Shown here one piece after another: positions 19,744-28,784 of a DNA stretch of 64,000 bases. The number at the start of each line of letters is the position of its first letter. The stretch's first letter is position 1. The notes under the pieces are model-generated. The model did no database searches. It was not told where the DNA came from and saw only the letters and a list, made by a program, of their open reading frames with translations. The stretch is from Verrucomicrobiota bacterium (GTDB taxonomy: Bacteria; Verrucomicrobiota; Kiritimatiellia; RFP12; UBA1067), in assembly GCA_023269675.1 (NCBI GenBank), contig JAHFSX010000013.1:62001-126000 (forward strand), in the 5' to 3' direction. A program made the position numbers and the translations under genes.

Positions 19744-22488
19744 TCAGCCGCCGAACTTGGTCATCAGCGCGCGCGACACCGCCACCGGCGAACCGTCGCT
19801 CGTCAGCAGTTCCGCCAGAACCGGCAGCGTGTCGCCCCACAGCCCGGCGAACGCCTCCGACACGGCCTGCCGCACATCCTGCGGCTCGGCCAGCCGCCGC
19901 GGCAGCGCATAGGCGCGCGCCAGCAGCACGACCGACTCCTCCAGCGGCTGGCGCGCCGCGTCGAACGCCAGGCCCGCGAGCAGCTGCCGCGCCCGCCGGT
20001 AGGCCGTCGCCGCCTGCCGCCGCAGCTCCAGCACCCGCGCCCTGTCGCTGTCCGGCGCCGGAAGCGGCGGGGCCAACCCGCGCCCGGACGCGTAGAGCGT
20101 GCGCACCGCGTTCTCCGGCGCCGACAGCACGCCCCGCGCGACCAGCCGGCTCAGGGCCTCGTGCGTGGCGCGCCCCACGACCTCCACGGCCGGCGCGCGG
20201 CCGCGCTCCTCCCCCCCGAACCAGTCGGCCCACACGCGCTCGGCGCACGCCGCGGCCGAAACGGTGTCGCCCTCGGCAACCAGCAGCAGCACCGGCCGCC
20301 CCTGCGCGCTCCGCCGCGCCTCGCACGCCAGCAGCCGGTCGCCCAGCCGCTCGGCCACCGCGGCCGCGAAGCCCAGCTCCGGATCGGCCCTACGCAGCGC
20401 CGCCAGCGACGCCTGCGCCGCCAGCGGCACCTCCGGCGGCACGCGCACCACCGCCTCCAGCCGCTGCAGGAACGCCTGCCGCCCCGTGCCGATCGCCAGC
20501 GCGTCAAGATCGCCCTCGCCGTCCAGCACGCCGTCGGCCAGCGCGCGTTTGCGCGCGAGCGTCTCCACCATGCGCGCCTCGATGCTGTCCTCGGAGACCA
20601 GGTTGACAACGGTGACGTTGCGCACCTGATTCTTGCGCCAGGCCCGCGCCACGCGCTGCTCCAGCCGCGCCGGGCTCCACGGCAGGTCGCAGTTGACGAC
20701 CACGCTCGCCTGCTGCAGATTGAGGCCCAGACCGCCCGCGTCGGTCGACAGGAACACGCGGCACCCGGGCTCGTTCTTGAAGCGCAGAATCTCCTGCCGC
20801 CGCTTCTGCTGCGGCACCGACCCGGTGTGCCACGCGAACGCCAGCCCCCTCTGACGGCAAAGCTCCTGGACCAGCAGGAGCATGCGCTCCCACTCCGAGA
20901 AGATCAGCACCTTCACCCCCGGCGCGGAGAGCGCGCTCTCCAGCAGGTTCTGCACCTCGTCCAGCTTCGGGCAGACCTGGCACGCCTCGTCCAGGATGTA
21001 CGGCGTGTCGCACACCATGCGCATCATCGAGAGCTCGCGCTGCAGGCGCTGCGACTCCGGCGGCGAGAGCGCGCGCGCACGGGCCTGCGACACCAGACGC
21101 GCCACGCGCGCCTCATGCGCGGCGTACCGCGTCCGCTGCTCCGGCGCCATCGCCACGAACACGGTGCGGTCCGTGCGGTCCGGCAGCTCCTTCTCCACAT
21201 CCGCCTTGCGCCGCCGCAAGAGGTACGGCCGGATGAGCTCGCGCAGGTGCTGCAGATTCCTGTAGCCTTCAGGCCGGCCGTTGGCGTTCAGCACATAGAA
21301 CTCGCGGTTGAAGCGGAAGAGCGGCCCCAGCACCTGCGGGTCGAGGATCGACATCAGGGAGTAGACCTCGTCGATGCGGTTCTCCAGCGGCGTGCCGGTC
21401 AGCACGAACGCGTAGCGGCTCTGAAGCTGCTTGACCGCCTGCGCGGTCTGCGTGTCCCAGTTCTTGATGCGCTGCGCCTCGTCGAGGATCACGCAGTCCG
21501 GCTTGAGCACGGTGTTGACGAGCGCGACGTCGCGCAGGATCTGCTCGTAGTTGGTGAGCGTGAAAAAGGGCGGCTGCTCGTAGGCGGCCTTGCGGGCGCC
21601 ACGCTCGCCGAAGACGAGCTGGTACGGCAGGTCCGTGAAAAGCCGGATCTGCTCCTCCCACTCGGTCTTGAGCGAGGCCGGCGCCACCACCAGCACGCGG
21701 CTGACCTTGCCCAGGCGGTGCAGCAGCGCGGCCGCCGCGATCGCCTGCGCGGTCTTGCCGAGCCCCATCTCGTCCGCCAGCAGGGCGCGCTCGGTGAACG
21801 CCAGATGCAGCATGCCCTCGCGCTGGTACGGCAGGAGCGGCAATTTGGTCTCGTGCGCCGGATACTGGCCGGAGCGCACGTTCTGCTCGTAGGCGCGGCG
21901 CAGCCGGATGCGCTCCTCCGCGCGCGCCTGGTGTTCGGTCCAGGCCGCGACCTCCTGCGAGACGCGCAGCGCCGGATATCTGGACTTGTCGAACGCCGCG
22001 AGGAGCTCCTCTTTGAAATACTCGGACAGCGCCAGACCCGCGCCGTCGAAGAACACGCGCAAGGCGGCCGGCAGCCGGTTCAGGTTCCGCTCCACCCGGA
22101 GCCGCCCCGTGGCGATGTCCGGCACGAGGTCGATGCGCGGCGAGCCCTCGGCCTCGGCCTGCCGCACCGCGGCGGCATCGCTGCGCAGCCAGCGCAGGAG
22201 CCCCTCCACGTGCTTGCAGGTGCCGAGGCCGTTGATCCGGAAATCCACGCACGCGCACGCGCCGGCCAGCGGCTTGAGACTGCGCAGCTCCACCTGATAG
22301 GTCTGCCCGCTCGCGGACTCCACGGTGAAATTGGAGAAGACCGGATGCTCCGGCGTCAGGTTCCGGAACCGCATCGCCTCTTTGGCCGCGCGCAGCCTGC
22401 GCCGGTTGATCTCGTCCTGGTCGGTCGTGCGCCAGTTGCTCACCGGCGGCAGCTCCGGCAGCGGCTCGCTTGTCATCGCTCTCTCCAT
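19744..22488 (-). CDS. SWIM zinc-finger and SNF2-family helicase protein
   Basis: This 914-residue protein has an N-terminal SWIM motif (C78-A-C80 ... C91-K-H93) followed by a SNF2/RapA-like DNA translocase: Walker A DEMGLGKT (239-246), Walker B DEAQ (336-339), LTGTPLENR, and motif VI QRVARAWRKNQVR. About 350 residues follow the helicase and are Ala/Arg-rich without a clear domain. Such proteins remodel protein-DNA or RNA polymerase-DNA contacts in transcription or repair; the exact role is unknown. An alternative ATG at 22476 has a good GGAGAG and could be the true start. Confidence 0.88.
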   Translation of the reverse strand: MERAMTSEPLPELPPVSNWRTTDQDEINRRRLRAAKEAMRFRNLTPEHPVFSNFTVESASGQTYQVELRSLKPLAGACACVDFRINGLGTCKHVEGLLRWLRSDAAAVRQAEAEGSPRIDLVPDIATGRLRVERNLNRLPAALRVFFDGAGLALSEYFKEELLAAFDKSRYPALRVSQEVAAWTEHQARAEERIRLRRAYEQNVRSGQYPAHETKLPLLPYQREGMLHLAFTERALLADEMGLGKTAQAIAAAALLHRLGKVSRVLVVAPASLKTEWEEQIRLFTDLPYQLVFGERGARKAAYEQPPFFTLTNYEQILRDVALVNTVLKPDCVILDEAQRIKNWDTQTAQAVKQLQSRYAFVLTGTPLENRIDEVYSLMSILDPQVLGPLFRFNREFYVLNANGRPEGYRNLQHLRELIRPYLLRRRKADVEKELPDRTDRTVFVAMAPEQRTRYAAHEARVARLVSQARARALSPPESQRLQRELSMMRMVCDTPYILDEACQVCPKLDEVQNLLESALSAPGVKVLIFSEWERMLLLVQELCRQRGLAFAWHTGSVPQQKRRQEILRFKNEPGCRVFLSTDAGGLGLNLQQASVVVNCDLPWSPARLEQRVARAWRKNQVRNVTVVNLVSEDSIEARMVETLARKRALADGVLDGEGDLDALAIGTGRQAFLQRLEAVVRVPPEVPLAAQASLAALRRADPELGFAAAVAERLGDRLLACEARRSAQGRPVLLLVAEGDTVSAAACAERVWADWFGGEERGRAPAVEVVGRATHEALSRLVARGVLSAPENAVRTLYASGRGLAPPLPAPDSDRARVLELRRQAATAYRRARQLLAGLAFDAARQPLEESVVLLARAYALPRRLAEPQDVRQAVSEAFAGLWGDTLPVLAELLTSDGSPVAVSRALMTKFGG

Positions 22489-22584
22489 GGGCCCCCTCGC
22501 TTGTCAGATGCGCCCATTGTACCCGCCCCGCCCTCATTCGGCAAACCTCCTCAGGGAGCCACCCGGCGCCGGGACTCGCTAACC

Positions 22585-22603
22585 GGGCCGCCGGCGGCGG
22601 CCC
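22585..22603 (-). terminator. GC hairpin directly after the HDOD stop
   Basis: GGGCCGCC-GGC-GGCGGCCC is a perfect palindrome adjoining the stop codon at 22604. There is no clear T-run, so it may be an imperfect terminator or an mRNA 3'-stabilising hairpin. Confidence 0.45.
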
Positions 22604-23461
22604 TCAGACGCCGGCCTTGTACAGGATGCCGCCGCCGGCCGCTGAGCCGGGCCGCTTCTGGCAGAGACGGCGCGCCTCATCCATCGCCGCAGGCGTGATG
22701 CCCAGGCAGAGGAACACTTCCTTGGGAATCATGCGGGCGAGGATCTCCCCCGTGAAATCGCTGAAGCCGACGAAATGCGCGAGAAAAATGAACGCTCCCG
22801 GCGGGCTGAGGTCGTCCTTCAGCTTCGGCGTATGATGCCGGAGGACGCCCTCTTTGAGGGTCGGCGAGAAGTTCCACTGGGAGCAGATCTGCAGGCCGAT
22901 GTCGCAGTGGTTCAAACCGGCCATGCCCTCCTCGTCTTTGACGACCGCGAGCATCCGGTCCGCCGACGTGCCCACGAGCCGCGCCCCGAGATCGTCGGTG
23001 GCGATCAGCATGACCAGGCGGCCGATATCGTGGATCAGGCCGGCCACGCTGTACATGTCGAGGGCGTGGACCGGCAGCCCCGCCACCTCCGCCAGAGCCC
23101 GGCAGGCAACGGAGATCTCCTGGGAGTGCGCAAAGTATTGCGGCAGATGGCGCAGCGCGGCGAACTCCTTCTGGATCACCGTGTTCACGAAACTGACAGC
23201 CGCATACTGCGCGAAGCCCTCCGTCCCGACCCACCGCAGCGCGTCTTCCACGGTTTCCGCTTTGCCGTCGGTCGCACCGCAGGAGTTGGCGAGCCGGAGC
23301 AGTTCGATGCACAGCCCCGGATCCTGATGGACCAGCCCCGGCAGCTCATCCGCCGACAGCCGCAGACGCCCGTCCATCAGGCGCTCCAGGGTGTCCGGCA
23401 TCGGAGGCAGCTTCCCCACCAGCATTCCGACCCGATGTTCGATTTCACGCGACGCGCTCAT
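22604..23461 (-). CDS. HDOD-domain protein
   Basis: This is a 285-residue protein with a single HDOD domain (about residues 15-225), including LANS at 57-60 and HDIGR at 144-148. HDOD domains resemble HD phosphohydrolases but are thought to act in signalling or regulation rather than catalysis. No GGDEF, EAL or receiver domain is attached. The ATG at 23461 has AAGGGGA upstream. A longer reading frame that begins inside the MITE-like repeat at 23572-23843 is rejected because its first 74 residues look like translated repeat. Role in this organism is unknown. Confidence 0.85.
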   Translation of the reverse strand: MSASREIEHRVGMLVGKLPPMPDTLERLMDGRLRLSADELPGLVHQDPGLCIELLRLANSCGATDGKAETVEDALRWVGTEGFAQYAAVSFVNTVIQKEFAALRHLPQYFAHSQEISVACRALAEVAGLPVHALDMYSVAGLIHDIGRLVMLIATDDLGARLVGTSADRMLAVVKDEEGMAGLNHCDIGLQICSQWNFSPTLKEGVLRHHTPKLKDDLSPPGAFIFLAHFVGFSDFTGEILARMIPKEVFLCLGITPAAMDEARRLCQKRPGSAAGGGILYKAGV

Positions 23462-23571
23462 GGCCGATCCCCTTCCATTGAAGACCCGGTGCGGCCGACA
23501 ACAAGGCCCGCCGCACACACAGCACGCATATGATGCACCCGGTACCCTTTTCCGGTCAACCCCGTAAACCG

Positions 23572-23843
23572 GGGTGCGATTCAACTTTGTTGTATCCACA
23601 CCCGAAGGAGGAGTTAGGAGTTGCAATGCCCTGAAAGTGAACGCGTGCGCGCGATGCACGAGAGTCCGTGTTCGTGTCTTCAAAATGAAGTCACACGTAT
23701 GGCTCCAATTAACGGTTCTTCGCGGAAGCGTTCCTCCTTGTCTAACGCCCTGTTCTCAAAGTTTTGTGCGCTTCCAACTCCTAACTCCTGACTCCAAAAT
23801 TCTCCTGGGTGCGACTCCGTTTCAACGAAACTGAGGCGCACCC
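23572..23843. mobile_element. MITE-like palindromic element, copy 2
   Basis: This 272-base element starts GGGTGCGATTCA and ends with GCGCACCC. It is flanked by CGTAAACCG on both sides (23563-23571 and 23844-23852). The body closely matches copy 1 in the same orientation, with a shorter GGAGTTAGGAGTT block and scattered substitutions. It has no reading frame of its own. Confidence 0.7.
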
Positions 23844-23997
23844 CGTAAACCGCGCCGAAAATGCAGCCTTTTCAGCCGTCGCCCGAGCGCGGCGCGCGCG
23901 CCCGCCCTGACCGCCGGGATGACGTCATTATCGCACCTTTCTTGCCCGCGCTACCCTTTAATTCGCGCCGGCCCGCTTTCCCGTTTCTGATAAAGCC

Positions 23998-24026
23998 TTG
24001 ATGTCGGGCACCGCTTTAGGTAATCT
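23998..24026 (+). promoter_or_regulatory. prfC promoter
   Basis: A -35 TTGATG (23998-24003) and a -10 TAATCT (24021-24026) are separated by 17 bases, about 73 bases before the ATG at 24099. Confidence 0.45.
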
Positions 24027-24098
24027 GACGCCCCTTTTCAGCGACACCTCCCGCGGTTGACGGGGGGACCGTCGTTCACCTGTACGGATTGAGAGAGC

Positions 24099-25724
24099 AT
24101 GGATACGGATCAAGAGATTTCACGGCGCCGGACGTTCGCGATCATTTCGCACCCGGACGCGGGCAAGACGACGCTGACCGAAAAGTTCCTCCTCTACGGC
24201 GGAGCCGTGCAGTTGGCGGGCTCGGTCACCGCGCGCAAGACCCAGAGCGCCACGACCTCCGACTGGATGGAGCTGGAGCGCCAGCGCGGCATCTCGGTCA
24301 CGTCGACCGTGCTGCAGTTCGACTACCGCGGCTTCTGCATCAACCTGCTCGACACGCCGGGCCACCGCGACTTCTCGGAGGACACCTACCGCGTGCTGAT
24401 GGCGGTGGACGCGGTCGTGATGGTGATCGACGCGGCCAAGGGCATCGAGAGCCAGACGCTCAAGCTGTTCGAGATGTGCCGCCTGCGCGGCATCCCGATC
24501 TTCACCTTCATCAACAAGTTCGACCGGCCCGCGCGCGACCCGCTGGTCCTGATCGACGAGCTGGAGCAGAGGCTGCAGCTGCATGTCTCCGCCATGAACT
24601 GGCCGCTGGGCGACGGGCTGGAGTTCCGGGGCGTGTACGACCGGGTGAAGCGCCAGGCGCACTTCTTCGAACGCACCGTCGGCGGCTCCTACCGAGCGCC
24701 GGTCTCGGTGCATGACGTGACCGACCCGCAGGTGCGCGAGCGCCTCTCGGAGCAGACCTACGCCACCCTGATCGAGAACCTCGCGATGCTCGACGCCGCC
24801 AGCGAGCCGCTCGACCTCTCGCTGGTGCGCTCCGGCGACATGACGCCGGTCTTCTTCGGCAGCGCGATCAACAACTTCGGGGTGCACCTGCTTTTGGACG
24901 CCTTCCTCGAGTACGCCCCGCCGCCCCACCCGCGCGCCTCCAGCAAGGGGCTGATCGCGCCCCAATACCCGCTCTTCTCCGGCTTCATCTTCAAGATCCA
25001 GTCCAACATGGACCCCAACCACCGCGACCAGATCGCCTTCATGCGCGTCTGCTCCGGCAAGTTCACGCGCGACATGAAGGCGTTCCATTCCCGCACCGGC
25101 AAGTCGATCCGGCTGGCCAGCTCGCAGCGCGTGTTCGGGCGGGAGCGCGAGACCGTGGACGAGGCCTTCCCCGGCGACGTGATCGGCCTCGTGGGCCACA
25201 GCGGGTTCGGCATCGGCGACACCATGACCGAGGACGAGGGGCTGACCTACGAGCCGCTGCCGCAGTTCCCGCCCGAATGCTTCGCGATGCTGCACAACCC
25301 GAGCTCCTCCACCTACAAGCGCTTCCGCGCCGGGCTGGAGCACCTGCTGCAGGAGGGCGCGGTGCAAGGGTTCGCGCTCAAGGACTCGGTCCAGAACGTG
25401 CCGCTGCTGGGCGCGGTCGGCACCTTGCAGTTCGAGGTGCTACAGTACCGGCTGGAGAACGAGTACGGGGCGGCCTCGCGGCTGGAGCCCATGTCGTGGC
25501 GCCTGGTGCGCTGGGTGCCGCCCTCCGATGTCGGCCACGCGTCGCTGAGCGACGGGACCCTGCCGATGGGCTGCCGCGTGGCCACGGACGCCCACGGGCG
25601 GACCGTGGTGCTCTTCAACACCGAGTGGGAGATCAAGTACTACAGCGACCGGAATCCGGGCGTGCACCTCATGAAGCTGCCCACCGACATCCGCAAGGAC
25701 AGCGACGCCGCGGCCGGGGCCTGA
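24099..25724 (+). CDS. prfC: Peptide chain release factor 3
   Basis: This 541-residue translational GTPase recycles RF1 and RF2 from the ribosome after termination. GTPase motifs are G1 HPDAGKTT (18-25), G2 in RGISVTST, G3 DTPGH (85-89) and G4 NKFD (139-142). Downstream EF-G-like domains and the typical RF3 segment GYEYDL-type are replaced here by family-consistent sequence such as LGAVGTLQFEVLQYRLENEY. Length fits RF3 (about 530 residues) rather than EF-G or TypA. The ATG follows GAGAG. It is convergent with the menaquinone operon, 37 bases away. Confidence 0.95.
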   Translation: MDTDQEISRRRTFAIISHPDAGKTTLTEKFLLYGGAVQLAGSVTARKTQSATTSDWMELERQRGISVTSTVLQFDYRGFCINLLDTPGHRDFSEDTYRVLMAVDAVVMVIDAAKGIESQTLKLFEMCRLRGIPIFTFINKFDRPARDPLVLIDELEQRLQLHVSAMNWPLGDGLEFRGVYDRVKRQAHFFERTVGGSYRAPVSVHDVTDPQVRERLSEQTYATLIENLAMLDAASEPLDLSLVRSGDMTPVFFGSAINNFGVHLLLDAFLEYAPPPHPRASSKGLIAPQYPLFSGFIFKIQSNMDPNHRDQIAFMRVCSGKFTRDMKAFHSRTGKSIRLASSQRVFGRERETVDEAFPGDVIGLVGHSGFGIGDTMTEDEGLTYEPLPQFPPECFAMLHNPSSSTYKRFRAGLEHLLQEGAVQGFALKDSVQNVPLLGAVGTLQFEVLQYRLENEYGAASRLEPMSWRLVRWVPPSDVGHASLSDGTLPMGCRVATDAHGRTVVLFNTEWEIKYYSDRNPGVHLMKLPTDIRKDSDAAAGA

Positions 25725-25736
25725 GGATAGAGCGGC

Positions 25737-25752
25737 CGGGGCCCTTGCCCCG
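25737..25752. terminator. Short hairpin between convergent prfC and mqnEC
   Basis: CGGGGC-CCTT-GCCCCG fills much of the 37-base convergent gap. It could stop transcription from both sides, but neither side has a proper T-run. Confidence 0.4.
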
Positions 25753-25761
25753 CCCTCCCCG

Positions 25762-27963
25762 TCAGGCGGGAGCGCGGGCGTCCCGGGCGCCGACGCGCAC
25801 CGGCGCGTACTGGGTGGTGCGCTGGACCGGCGTGAAGCCGGCCTCGGCAATCAGGGCGGTGACCCGGCCGATGCCCACGTCGTAGGCCGTGCCCGTGGCG
25901 CGGACCACCTGCTCTTCCATCAGGATCCCGCCCCAGTCGTCCGCGCCGAACACCAGCGCCATCTGCGCGAGATCGGGGCCCTCGGTGACCCAGCCGGCCT
26001 GAAGGTGCGGCACATTGTCCAGCACCAGGCGGGACAGGGCGATCATCCGCAGGTAATCCGCGCCGGTCGCCGGCTCGCACGGCAGCTGCGTGCGGTGCGG
26101 CGAGAAGCTCCACGGGATGAACGCGGTGAAGCCCCCGGTGCGGTCCTGCAGCGCGCGGACGCGCAGCAGATGCTCCACGCGCTGGGCGCTCGTCTCGCCC
26201 AGGCCGTAAACCATGGTGGCCGTGGTCTTCAGTCCGAGCCCGTGCGCGGTCTCCATGACACCGAGCCAGTCGTCGGCGCTGATCTTGCGCGGGCTGACCA
26301 CCCGCCGCACCGCGTCCACCAGAATTTCCGCCCCGCCGCCGGGGAGCGAATCCAGTCCGGCGGCCCGCAGGCGCTCCAGCGCGGCCCTGACCGGGATGCC
26401 GCTGCGGCGGGCCAGGTACTGGACCTCGGCCGGCGACAGCGAGTGCAGGCACACCTCCACGCGCCGCTTGATCGCGCGGAGCATGCGCTCGTAGAAATCG
26501 ATGTGCAGTTCCGGGTTCAGGCCGCCCTGCACCAGCACCTGCGTGGCGCCCTGGCGGACCGCCTCCACGACCTTCTCCACCACCTCGTCCACGGTCAGGG
26601 TAAAGGCGCGCTCCGAGCCGGGCGCCACGTGAAAGGCGCAGAACCGGCAGCCGGCCTCGCACACGTTGGTCAGGTTAAGGTTCCGGTCGACGACAAAAGT
26701 GCCGCGGTCGCCGGGCACCTGGCTCCGCCGCCGCCGGTGCGCGGCCGCGCCCAGCTCCCACAGGTCGGCGCCGTCGAGCAGCGCCACGCTTTCGGCGGCG
26801 GTGAGCCGCTGCCCCTCCCAAGCCCGCGCCAGCGCGGCGTCCACGCCGGCCCGGCGCGGCGGCGGGAGGGCAAGGGCCGGGGCCGCGCAGGCGGCGGCCT
26901 CCGCGGGCCGCGCGTACCGGCTGTTCACCAGGCACGGCTCAAAGCCGAGACCCGCGATGAACGCCGACATGTCGCCGACCGTGCGGAAGCGGCCGTCGGC
27001 GCCGGCGCCGGCGGCGCGGGCGATGCGCTCGTCGAGGCTGGTGCCGCCGATGTCGTCCACTCCCGCGTGCAGCAGCACCTGCAGGAGCTTGCGGTCCATG
27101 TAGTTCACCAGCACCCGCACGTGCGGGATGTTGTCGAGGAAGATGCGGGCCAGGGCAGCGACGCGCGCGATCCGGTAGCCGCCTGCGCCGGCCGCGCCCG
27201 CGAGCCGGGTGCCGCCGGGCTGGAAGGGCAAGGGGATGAAGGCTTGGAAGCCGCCGGTCAGGTCCTGCAGGTCGCGCAGGCGGCTCAGGTGGTCCACGAT
27301 GTCCTCGTCGCTCTCGAGATGGCCGAACAGCATGGTCGCGTTGCTGGGAAGCCCGAGCCCGTGGGCCTGCCCGTGAACCTCCAGCCACTCCGCGGCGTCG
27401 ATCTTTTTCGAACAGATCCGCGCCCGCGTGCCCGCCCCGAAGATCTCGGCGCCGCCGCCCGGCACGGCGTCGAGCCCGGCGGCCTGCAGGCGCAGCAGCG
27501 CGGTGCGCACGTCCACGCCGGCCTTCCGCGCGAGGTAGTGGATCTCCACGGCGGTGAGACCCTGGCGCAGCGCCGAGGGCAGAATCTCCCGCGCCAGGCT
27601 GAAGAGGGCCTCGTAATAGGCCAGGTCGATCTGCGGCTGGATGCCGCCCACGATGTGCAGCTCCGTCAGCCCGAGCGCGCGCGCCGCCTCCAGCCGTAGG
27701 CGGGCCTCGCCGAGCGTCAGGAAGTACGCCTCCTCCGACCCGGCCTCGCGCCAGAAGGCGCACAGCTCGCACCGGTTCTCGCAGATGTTCGTCGGGTTGA
27801 GGTTCAGGCTGTGCGTGAAATAGGTGGTGCGGCCGTGCAGCGCGCGGCGCCGCGCGTCGGCGCGGCCCATCAGCTCCGCCGTGTCCGCCCGGCGCAGCAG
27901 CTCCAGGGCCTCCTCGGCCGTGATCCGGGCCTGGCCCCAGGCCTGCTGTTTGAGATTGCTCAC
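25762..27963 (-). CDS. Fused aminofutalosine synthase / dehypoxanthine futalosine cyclase (MqnE-MqnC)
   Basis: This 733-residue protein carries two radical-SAM enzymes in one uninterrupted frame. Residues 1-~352 are MqnE-like: N-P-T-N-I-C61-ENR-C65-EL-C68 and LTAVEIHYLARKAG, GGGAEIFG, GGFQAFIPLPFQP. Residues ~375-733 are MqnC-like: C435-EAG-C439-RF-C442, LSPAEVQYLARRSG, GGGAEILVD, GGFTAFIPWSFSP. An Ala/Pro-rich linker joins them. MqnE joins SAM-derived adenosine to 3-enolpyruvyl-benzoate; MqnC cyclises the later dehypoxanthine futalosine. Two non-consecutive steps flanking MqnB are thus on one chain. The GTG start at 27963 overlaps the mqnA stop (GTGA) and follows GGGGGGAGA. It is the last gene of the operon. 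Each half has the usual single-enzyme length, and both cluster motifs are intact. Confidence 0.92.
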   Translation of the reverse strand: MSNLKQQAWGQARITAEEALELLRRADTAELMGRADARRRALHGRTTYFTHSLNLNPTNICENRCELCAFWREAGSEEAYFLTLGEARLRLEAARALGLTELHIVGGIQPQIDLAYYEALFSLAREILPSALRQGLTAVEIHYLARKAGVDVRTALLRLQAAGLDAVPGGGAEIFGAGTRARICSKKIDAAEWLEVHGQAHGLGLPSNATMLFGHLESDEDIVDHLSRLRDLQDLTGGFQAFIPLPFQPGGTRLAGAAGAGGYRIARVAALARIFLDNIPHVRVLVNYMDRKLLQVLLHAGVDDIGGTSLDERIARAAGAGADGRFRTVGDMSAFIAGLGFEPCLVNSRYARPAEAAACAAPALALPPPRRAGVDAALARAWEGQRLTAAESVALLDGADLWELGAAAHRRRRSQVPGDRGTFVVDRNLNLTNVCEAGCRFCAFHVAPGSERAFTLTVDEVVEKVVEAVRQGATQVLVQGGLNPELHIDFYERMLRAIKRRVEVCLHSLSPAEVQYLARRSGIPVRAALERLRAAGLDSLPGGGAEILVDAVRRVVSPRKISADDWLGVMETAHGLGLKTTATMVYGLGETSAQRVEHLLRVRALQDRTGGFTAFIPWSFSPHRTQLPCEPATGADYLRMIALSRLVLDNVPHLQAGWVTEGPDLAQMALVFGADDWGGILMEEQVVRATGTAYDVGIGRVTALIAEAGFTPVQRTTQYAPVRVGARDARAPA

Positions 27964-28784
27964 GACTCTCCCCCCGCTCGCGTTTCCCCTTCGGACGCCG
28001 GACACTCGGCCGCCAGGCGCCAGAAGAGGCGCATGGCTTCGAGCTCCGGCCCGCCCGCCTCGAAGTAGATGCAGGTGGTAAGATAGTCGAGGCACGCCGC
28101 CTCGTCCAGCCCCAACCTCCGCGCGACCAGCCCGGCCAGCAGCGGCAGCTCCGCCACGCCCCGTCGCTCGGCCGCCTGCGCGATGCGCGCGAGCGCCGCG
28201 GCGCGGGGATGCCCGCGGCGGTGCACCCACACCGCGAACACAAAGGGCAGTCCCGTCAGCTCGTGCCAGGCCGCGGCGAGGTCGACGTCCCCGCCGGGCG
28301 CCGGCGGCGCGCACAGGGCCCGGTCGCCGATCATCACCGCCGCGTCGGGCGCGGGCACGGCGCCGGGCTCCACGAAGCGCACGGCCTGCCGCCAGTGGTT
28401 GCGGAACAGGACCCGCACCAGCGCGTTGGAGGTGACCGAGGCGGGATCCGCCTCCACCGTCCGCACGTCGCGCAGCGCGACCCGGCACTTGAGGAGCACG
28501 CTGCGCACCCTCCGCGCGGCGCACACGCCCAGGCCGTCGATCATCGCCAGGTCCGGCCGCCGCGCCAGCTCCGCCACGGGCAGGAGCACCGCGTCAGCGT
28601 CGCCAGACTCCAGCCGCGCCAGCACGTCCGAGGGCCGCGCGACCGTCAGCAGCCGCGCGCCGGAATCCACCTCCGGGATGAAGTGCGCGAGCGGAAGCTG
28701 GTTCGCGTACGCGGCGGAGGCGAACCGCAGCGGACAAGGGGAAAGGCCGGACCGCTGCCGCGGGTCGAGGGGATCTTCAACCAT
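27960..28784 (-). CDS. mqnA: Chorismate dehydratase
   Basis: This 274-residue protein belongs to the MqnA/MqnD periplasmic-binding-like fold family. It converts chorismate to 3-enolpyruvyl-benzoate, the first committed futalosine-pathway step. Recognisable are the N-terminal YANQLPL segment, the repeated DADAVLLPVAEL binding-lobe pattern, VRSVLLKCRV and the C-terminal helical tail. The ATG at 28784 lies inside the end of mqnL (8-base overlap), and its stop overlaps the start of the mqnEC fusion by 4 bases. Longer in-frame extension into mqnL is rejected as out-of-frame Arg/Ser/Pro-rich sequence. The length is usual for MqnA. Confidence 0.88.
   Translation of the reverse strand: MVEDPLDPRQRSGLSPCPLRFASAAYANQLPLAHFIPEVDSGARLLTVARPSDVLARLESGDADAVLLPVAELARRPDLAMIDGLGVCAARRVRSVLLKCRVALRDVRTVEADPASVTSNALVRVLFRNHWRQAVRFVEPGAVPAPDAAVMIGDRALCAPPAPGGDVDLAAAWHELTGLPFVFAVWVHRRGHPRAAALARIAQAAERRGVAELPLLAGLVARRLGLDEAACLDYLTTCIYFEAGGPELEAMRLFWRLAAECPASEGETRAGGES

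Larger units (their letters stand above)
23462..24098. other. Divergent intergenic region between the HDOD gene and prfC
   Basis: The region contains the second MITE-like element (23572-23843) with its flanking duplication and, beyond it, the prfC promoter (23998-24026). No coding gene is recognised. Confidence 0.65.

Noticed and set aside
23461..23683. N-terminal extension of the HDOD protein
   Set aside because: Most of it is translated MITE-like repeat. ATG 23461 has a good ribosome-binding site.
26800..26900. A frameshift or stop separating MqnE from MqnC
   Set aside because: The frame is open throughout and codes for an Ala/Pro-rich linker. No stop or start with a ribosome-binding site is seen there, so a fusion is the simpler reading, subject to raw-read checking.
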